Below the pieces are notes generated by a model that searched no databases, was not told the DNA's origin, and saw only the letters and a list, made by a program, of their open reading frames with translations. The position numbers and the translations under genes were made by a program. Of a DNA stretch of 10,516 bases, positions 6,678-10,516 are shown one piece after another; the first letter of the stretch is position 1; each line of letters begins with the position of its first letter. Source of the DNA: Rhodospirillales bacterium (GTDB lineage Bacteria; Pseudomonadota; Alphaproteobacteria; CACIAM-22H2); the NCBI GenBank assembly GCA_016195145.1, contig JACQAF010000271.1, positions 1 through 10,516 of the forward strand, in the 5' to 3' direction.

Positions 6678-7762
6678 CCCAGACCACGCGGATCGTCCTG
6701 TGGGCCGCCGTCGTCGGGATATTGATCGCCGTACTGTGGCTGTTGCGGCCGGTCCTGCTGCCGTTCGTTGTCGGCACGGCGATCGCTTATCTCCTCTCGC
6801 CGGTGGTCGAGCGGCTCGAGAGATGGGGGTGGGGGCGCACGTTGTCGGCGGCGTTGGCGATCTGCGCCTTCTTCGTCATCGTCGGCATCGGGATCGTTCT
6901 CCTCGTCCCGGTTTTACGCACGCAGATTCCCGGCTTGGTCGACCGCCTGGTCGCCGCCGCGCAGGCGCTTTACGAGCAGGCGCGGCCATGGATCGAAATG
7001 CTGGCGGAACGCGCCGGCAGCGGCGACGTCAAGCAGATCGGCGGCGCGTCGGATTTGGCTGGCAAGCTGCTGCTCTGGCTCGGCAGCGTGCTGGCTGGGT
7101 TCTGGAGCGGCGGTCTCGCGCTGTTCAATCTGCTGGCGCTGATCTTCATCACGCCGATCGTGGCGTTTTATCTGGTGCGCGACTGGACGCGCATCGTCGA
7201 TGCGGTCGATTCATGGCTGCCGCGCGACCAGGCCGCGACGATCCGCGAGCAACTGCGCCTGATCGACGAGCGCATTTCGGGCTTTCTTTACGGCCAGGCG
7301 CTGGTTTGCGTCATGGTCGGCGTGTTCTACGCCATCGGGCTCAGCATCATCGGCCTGCATTACGGCCTGATAGTCGGCCTCTTGGCCGGAGTGCTGTCGT
7401 TCATTCCCTATGTCGGCTTTCTGGTCGGCGCGGCGATCGGGCTGGCGATCGCCTGGTTCCAGTTCGGCGCATGGACGATGATGGCCGCCGTGCTGGCGGT
7501 TTTTTTCGTCGGTAATTTCATCGAGAGCAATTTCGTCGCACAGCGGCTGGTCGGCGAGCGCGTCGGCCTGCATCCCGTCTGGGTGATCCTCGCGGTGCTC
7601 GCCGGCGGCGCAGTTTTCGGTTTCGTTGGCGTGCTGCTCGCCGTGCCGATTGCGGCGGTGATCGGCGTGCTGCTGCGCTTCGCCTTGCAGCGCTATCTCC
7701 GCAGCCCGCTTTATCTCGGCCACGGCGGCGGGGATGGAGGCGGGGACGGGGGCGCGCGTTGA
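6674..7762 (+). CDS. AI-2E family transporter (PerM-type permease)
   Basis: The product is a 362-residue polytopic inner-membrane protein of the AI-2E/PerM family. Members have been linked to export of small molecules or ions, including the autoinducer TqsA case, but the substrate here is unknown. Hydrophobic segments lie near 8-45 (two), 60-80, 133-168 (two), 205-260 (three), 265-283 and 300-336. A soluble loop separates the first and second halves at about 85-130. Family landmarks include LLPFVVGTAIAYLLSPVVE near 28-46, ITPIVAFYLVRDW at 159-171, FIPYVG at 243-248 and FIESNFVAQRLVGERVGLHP at 282-301. The C-terminus is an odd Gly/Asp tail (GGGDGGGDGGAR). ATG 6674 overlaps the previous stop by four bases, and its own stop overlaps the TTG of the Hda-like gene. 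The family name should not be taken to prove quorum-sensing transport. Confidence 0.94.
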   Translation: MTQTTRIVLWAAVVGILIAVLWLLRPVLLPFVVGTAIAYLLSPVVERLERWGWGRTLSAALAICAFFVIVGIGIVLLVPVLRTQIPGLVDRLVAAAQALYEQARPWIEMLAERAGSGDVKQIGGASDLAGKLLLWLGSVLAGFWSGGLALFNLLALIFITPIVAFYLVRDWTRIVDAVDSWLPRDQAATIREQLRLIDERISGFLYGQALVCVMVGVFYAIGLSIIGLHYGLIVGLLAGVLSFIPYVGFLVGAAIGLAIAWFQFGAWTMMAAVLAVFFVGNFIESNFVAQRLVGERVGLHPVWVILAVLAGGAVFGFVGVLLAVPIAAVIGVLLRFALQRYLRSPLYLGHGGGDGGGDGGAR

Positions 7763-8445
7763 GCGGCCAGATGCCGCTCGCCCTCGGGCATCGCACGGCG
7801 CTCGGGCGGGAAGATTTTCTGGTCGGGGCGAGTAACCGCGCGGCGATCGATTGGCTTGATTTGTGGCCGCGCTGGCCGGCGCCGGGGCTCGCTATTTATG
7901 GTCCGGCGGGATGTGGCAAAACCCATCTTGCCGAGGTGTGGCGGGCGCGCTCGCAGGCGCGGCGCATCGATCTTGCGACGCTGACGGTGGGCGACGCGCC
8001 GGGATTGCTAGGCGATGCCCGCGCGGCGGTGATCGACGATGCCGACCGGGGCGCCGACGAACGCGCATTATTCCATCTCCATAATTTTCTTGCTGAATGC
8101 GGCGGGCATCTGCTGCTGACCGCACGCCTGCCGCCGGCGCGCTGGGGAATCGACCTTCCCGATCTGCACTCGCGGCTATCGGCCTTGCCGGCAGTCGAAG
8201 TGCTGCCGCCGGACGAAAGCCTGATCGAGGCGGTGCTGGTGAAACTATTCGCCGACCGGCAGCTGCGCGTCGGCCCGGATGTCGTCGCCTATATCGTGCC
8301 GCGGCTCGAACGCTCCTTCGCCGCCGTGCGGCAGGTTGCGGCGGCGCTCGATGCCGCCTCGCTCGCCGCGCGGCGCGCGATCACAGTGCCGCTGGCGCGC
8401 GACGTGCTGAACGATCTCGCCCGCATCGACCGAAACGAAACCTGA
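7759..8445 (+). CDS. hda: Hda-like DnaA-family AAA+ protein (regulator of DnaA)
   Basis: Hda-type proteins bind the beta clamp and stimulate ATP hydrolysis by DnaA, preventing re-initiation of replication. The 228-residue product has only the AAA+ part of DnaA: Walker A GPAGCGKTH at 48-56, Walker B-like AAVIDDAD at 89-96, a sensor I-like LLLTAR at 118-123 and a box VII DLHSRL with R139 as candidate arginine finger. The DNA-binding domain IV of DnaA is absent. Near the N-terminus, QMPLAL (4-9) resembles the clamp-binding motif of Hda. This supports TTG 7759 as the start, since ATG 7771 would remove the glutamine. TTG also forms a TTGA overlap with the permease stop. By family and length this is Hda/HdaA rather than DnaA. 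Confidence 0.92.
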   Translation: MSGQMPLALGHRTALGREDFLVGASNRAAIDWLDLWPRWPAPGLAIYGPAGCGKTHLAEVWRARSQARRIDLATLTVGDAPGLLGDARAAVIDDADRGADERALFHLHNFLAECGGHLLLTARLPPARWGIDLPDLHSRLSALPAVEVLPPDESLIEAVLVKLFADRQLRVGPDVVAYIVPRLERSFAAVRQVAAALDAASLAARRAITVPLARDVLNDLARIDRNET

Positions 8446-8470
8446 TCGTCGCAAAAGGGGGAACGCCATC

Positions 8471-9250
8471 ATGGATCTTGGCATCGCCGGCAAGAAGGCG
8501 CTGGTCTGCGCCGCCAGCAAGGGATTGGGCAAGGGCTGTGCGCTGGCGCTCGCCCGCGAAGGGGCGGTGCTGACCATCCTCGCGCGCGGCCGCGAAGTGC
8601 TGGAGGCGACGGCCGAGGAAATCCGCAACGCGACCGGGGCCAGGGTGACGGCGATTGTGGCTGACGTAACCACGCCCGAAGGGCGGGCGGCGGCGCTCGC
8701 TGCGTGCTCCGAACCCGACATCCTGGTCAATAACGCCGGCGGTCCGCCGCCGGGCGATTTCCGCGATTGGGGCGAGCGTGAATGGCAGACGGCGGTCAAC
8801 GCCAACATGATCTCGCCGATCATGCTGATCAAGGCGACGATCGACGGCATGATCGGCCGGCGCTTCGGTCGCGTAGTCAATATCACCTCGGGCGCCGTCA
8901 AGGCGCCGATCGCCATGCTCGGCCTGTCGAACGGCGCGCGGGCCGGCCTGACGGGCTTCATCGCCGGCCTGTCGCGCCAGGTCGCGAAACACAACGTGAC
9001 GATCAACAACCTGCTGCCCGGCGCGTTCGAGACCGATCGCCTGCGCGCGACCTTCGCCGCCGCCGCGAAATCGGCTGGGCGCGACGTGAACGAGCTGCAC
9101 GAGGAGCGCCGCCGGCAGATTCCGGCCAACCGTTTCGGCTCGGCCGGCGAATTCGGCGCCTTCTGCGCCTTCATGTGTAGCGACCAGGCGGGGTTCCTTA
9201 CCGGGCAGAACATCCTGCTCGATGGCGGGGCCTATCCCGGCACCTTGTGA
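8471..9250 (+). CDS. SDR-like oxidoreductase with altered active site
   Basis: This is a 259-residue Rossmann-fold protein of the short-chain dehydrogenase/reductase family. The cofactor loop is AASKGLGKG at 14-22, with AAS in place of the usual TGG; NNAG is at 87-90, and the structural Asn (N110) and catalytic Ser (S140) are kept. The expected Tyr-x-x-x-Lys at 153-157 reads Ser-Asn-Gly-Ala-Arg, so both the proton donor and the lysine are replaced. This fits a known subgroup of 3-oxoacyl-ACP-reductase-like SDRs lacking a perfect tetrad, whose reaction I cannot name. The C-terminal segment GQNILLDGGAYPG is typical. ATG 8471 follows AAGGGGG (8455-8461) at a good distance. It lies 25 bases behind the Hda-like gene, probably as the last gene of that operon, and a functional link is not evident. 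Confidence 0.94.
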   Translation: MDLGIAGKKALVCAASKGLGKGCALALAREGAVLTILARGREVLEATAEEIRNATGARVTAIVADVTTPEGRAAALAACSEPDILVNNAGGPPPGDFRDWGEREWQTAVNANMISPIMLIKATIDGMIGRRFGRVVNITSGAVKAPIAMLGLSNGARAGLTGFIAGLSRQVAKHNVTINNLLPGAFETDRLRATFAAAAKSAGRDVNELHEERRRQIPANRFGSAGEFGAFCAFMCSDQAGFLTGQNILLDGGAYPGTL

Positions 9251-9343
9251 GCATTTTCCCTGTATGACCGCCATGTGACGAAAGGGCATTGAAATAAAAA
9301 GATAATTAGCCTCCGAAACGGACATTTTTCTTGGCCGGACACA

Positions 9344-9373
9344 TTGCGGCGGCCCGCACCGGTTGGTTACAAT
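9344..9373 (+). promoter_or_regulatory. Candidate promoter of the CYTH-CHAD gene
   Basis: TACAAT (9368-9373) matches the -10 consensus at 5/6 positions. TTGCGG (9344-9349) is a weak -35, 18 bases upstream. Transcription would begin near 9380, inside the following hairpin, giving a leader of about 70 bases. This is tentative, because an in-frame ATG at 9372 overlaps the element. Confidence 0.3.
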
Positions 9374-9376
9374 GAA

Positions 9377-9422
9377 GGGGTGTCCGATACACCCCTCGAT
9401 GGCCCGATCCGCGGGTTCGCGG
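9377..9422 (+). promoter_or_regulatory. Two adjacent hairpins in the leader of the CYTH-CHAD gene
   Basis: GGGGTGT (9377-9383) and ACACCCC (9389-9395) form a perfect 7-bp stem with a 5-base loop. Fourteen bases later CCGCG (9409-9413) and CGCGG (9418-9422) form a 5-bp stem with a 4-base loop. Neither is followed by a T run, so they are not typical terminators. They could be an operator plus an RNA structure, or chance pairing in GC-rich DNA. The first is the more convincing. Confidence 0.4.
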
Positions 9423-9449
9423 GAGCCCAAGAAACGGCCAGGCATAATA

Positions 9450-10516
9450 ATGACCGACAGCGGCGATCCCATTGAAACCGAACTCAAATTAAAGATATCG
9501 CCGGACGCCGTCGCGCGCCTGATGCGCCACAGCCTGCTGCGCCGGCTGGGGAGCGGCAAACCGGCGCGCAAGCGCCTGGTCTCGACCTATTTCGACACTC
9601 CCGACCTGCGCCTGATGCACCACCGGGTCGCCTTGCGCGTGCGCAAGATCGGCCAGCGCCGGGTGCAAACCGTCAAATGCGCGCCCGACGCTAGCGGCGG
9701 CACGGCCGCCCGGCTGGAATGGGAGGTCGATGTCGGCGGCGACCGGCCCGATCTCGGGGCCGCCCATATCGAGCGGATCGAGAACCGGAATCTTCGCAAG
9801 CTGCTGGGCGCCGACAAGGTGCGCGACCGCCTGCAGCCGCTTTTCGTCACCGATTTCCGGCGCACGACCTGGCCATTGCGCCTCAAGGGGAGCGCGATCG
9901 AGCTGGCGGTCGACGTGGGCGAGATCAAGAGCGCCAATGGCCGGATGCCGATCTGCGAAGCCGAACTGGAGCTCAAATCCGGCGACCGGGCCGGGCTTTA
10001 TGCGCTGGCGCGCAAGCTGCGCAAGAGCATTCCTTTCACCGTCGAGCCGATGAGCAAGGCCGAACGCGGCTATGCGCTCGCCGCCCACGCCGATCCGCGC
10101 GCCCACAAGGCGGCGCCGTTGCGCCTCGACCGCGCGGCGACCGTCGCCGAGACGGTTCTGCGTATCGGGCGCAACTGCCTGCTGCATTTGCGCGCCAACG
10201 AAGCGGCGGTACGCGCCGGCGACGTGACCGAGGGCGTGCATCAGATGCGCGTCGCGGTCCGCCGGTTGCGCTCGGCGCTGTCGGCTTTTCGCGGCATTCT
10301 TGGCAAGGACGACCGGCGGCAGATCGGCGGCGGGCTGCGCTGGATCGCGCGGCAATGCGCGGCGGCGCGGGAATGGGACGTTTTCCGCGACGAACTGCTC
10401 GCCCCGTTGCGCGAACGGCTGACCGCCGACCCGGCGCTCAAGCTCTACGCCGACGCGGTCGATGTCGCCTGCGCCGACGCCCATGCGAAGGTCACGGCGA
10501 TGCTCGCCGGCAAGCG
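9450..10516 (+). CDS. CYTH-CHAD domain protein, probable inorganic triphosphatase (partial)
   Basis: The frame runs from ATG 9450 to the right edge without a stop, giving 355 complete codons, so the 3' end is missing. The N-terminal CYTH domain (about 7-210) carries the signature E9-x-E11-x-K13, then YFDT (47-50), LRVRK (62-66), QTVK (73-76), RLEWEV (88-93) and CEAELELK (169-176). These charged residues line the metal and triphosphate tunnel in this family. A CHAD domain starts near 228, with VHQMR (263-267), RRLRS (271-275) and REWDV (307-311); its conserved basic residues bind polyphosphate. Proteins with this architecture (ygiF-like) hydrolyse inorganic triphosphate in the cytosol. Two in-frame ATGs upstream (9372, 9399) would add 26 or 17 residues that do not look like the family. 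ATG 9450 has only a weak AGG ahead of it. Confidence 0.94.
   Translation, partial: MTDSGDPIETELKLKISPDAVARLMRHSLLRRLGSGKPARKRLVSTYFDTPDLRLMHHRVALRVRKIGQRRVQTVKCAPDASGGTAARLEWEVDVGGDRPDLGAAHIERIENRNLRKLLGADKVRDRLQPLFVTDFRRTTWPLRLKGSAIELAVDVGEIKSANGRMPICEAELELKSGDRAGLYALARKLRKSIPFTVEPMSKAERGYALAAHADPRAHKAAPLRLDRAATVAETVLRIGRNCLLHLRANEAAVRAGDVTEGVHQMRVAVRRLRSALSAFRGILGKDDRRQIGGGLRWIARQCAAAREWDVFRDELLAPLRERLTADPALKLYADAVDVACADAHAKVTAMLAGK

Larger units (their letters stand above)
9251..9449. other. Intergenic spacer between the SDR-like and CYTH-CHAD genes
   Basis: This 199-base spacer is more AT-rich than its neighbours, especially at 9284-9308 (a run of A with TAATTA). A very short hairpin, TCCG-AAA-CGGA (9312-9322), followed by CATTTTTC is a poor candidate terminator for the upstream operon. 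Further right are a possible promoter (9344-9373) and two compact hairpins, described separately. No gene or tRNA is supported. Confidence 0.5.

Noticed and set aside
9312..9330. Intrinsic terminator after the SDR-like gene
   Set aside because: The stem is only four base pairs with a 3-base loop, too weak to call despite the following T run.
9331..9349. Possible sigma54 promoter (TTGGCC...TTGCGG)
   Set aside because: The GG and GC elements are separated by 11 bases instead of the required 10, and the TGGCAC part matches poorly.
9350..9430. tRNA-like arrangement: a hairpin resembling an anticodon arm followed by GGTTCG
   Set aside because: A 7-base loop can be drawn but lacks the T at position 33. 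No acceptor stem or D arm pairs up, and the GGTTCG falls in the wrong place relative to a T stem.
8381..9571. Long minus-strand open frame (396 codons) opposite the SDR-like gene and its flanks
   Set aside because: It overlaps three well-supported plus-strand regions and shows no domain; it is a compositional shadow.
9489..10484. Minus-strand open frame (331 codons) opposite the CYTH-CHAD gene
   Set aside because: The plus strand carries clear CYTH and CHAD motifs throughout the same span.

Overview
The window looks like a chromosomal core region of a GC-rich alphaproteobacterium, most likely of the Rhodospirillales type. The grounds are a strong G/C bias at third codon positions, a small alphaproteobacterial aa3 oxidase subunit IV, and the gene set and order (pepA-holC-ndk; purM-purN divergent from a DUF2066 / CDP-alcohol phosphatidyltransferase / AI-2E permease / Hda operon). 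Species assignment is not possible from this sequence alone. No mobile elements, CRISPR arrays, rRNA or tRNA genes were seen.

Layout. Bases 1-298 are a non-coding upstream region with an inverted repeat and an 11-bp direct repeat. On the plus strand follow pepA (leucyl aminopeptidase) and holC (DNA polymerase III chi), joined by a 4-base stop/start overlap, then ndk with its own sigma70-like promoter. A strong GC-rich hairpin at 2809-2839 terminates ndk and, read the other way, a minus-strand unit. That unit is purM -> purN -> a 55-residue aa3-type cytochrome c oxidase subunit IV. From 4960 the plus strand resumes with an exported DUF2066 protein, a PgsA-like phosphatidyltransferase, an AI-2E family permease and an Hda-like AAA+ protein. 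Each junction of these four is a 4-base overlap (GTGA, ATGA, TTGA). After 25 bases comes an SDR-like protein lacking the usual catalytic Tyr and Lys. A 199-base spacer with two small hairpins precedes a CYTH-CHAD protein that runs off the right edge.

How the genes relate. PurM and PurN catalyse steps 5 and 3 of de novo purine synthesis, and Ndk equilibrates the resulting nucleoside triphosphates. HolC and Hda both concern the replisome: chi joins the clamp loader to SSB, and Hda works with the sliding clamp to inactivate DnaA-ATP. The PgsA-like enzyme and the permease are membrane proteins translated in series with Hda. CYTH-CHAD proteins act on or bind triphosphate and polyphosphate.

Most of this is ordinary housekeeping sequence and I do not see a clear new system. 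The points most worth checking are: purM has no canonical start codon and appears to begin at ATT; a tiny respiratory-chain subunit gene lies behind purN; Hda is coupled to an acidic-phospholipid-type enzyme; and the CYTH-CHAD gene has a structured leader.
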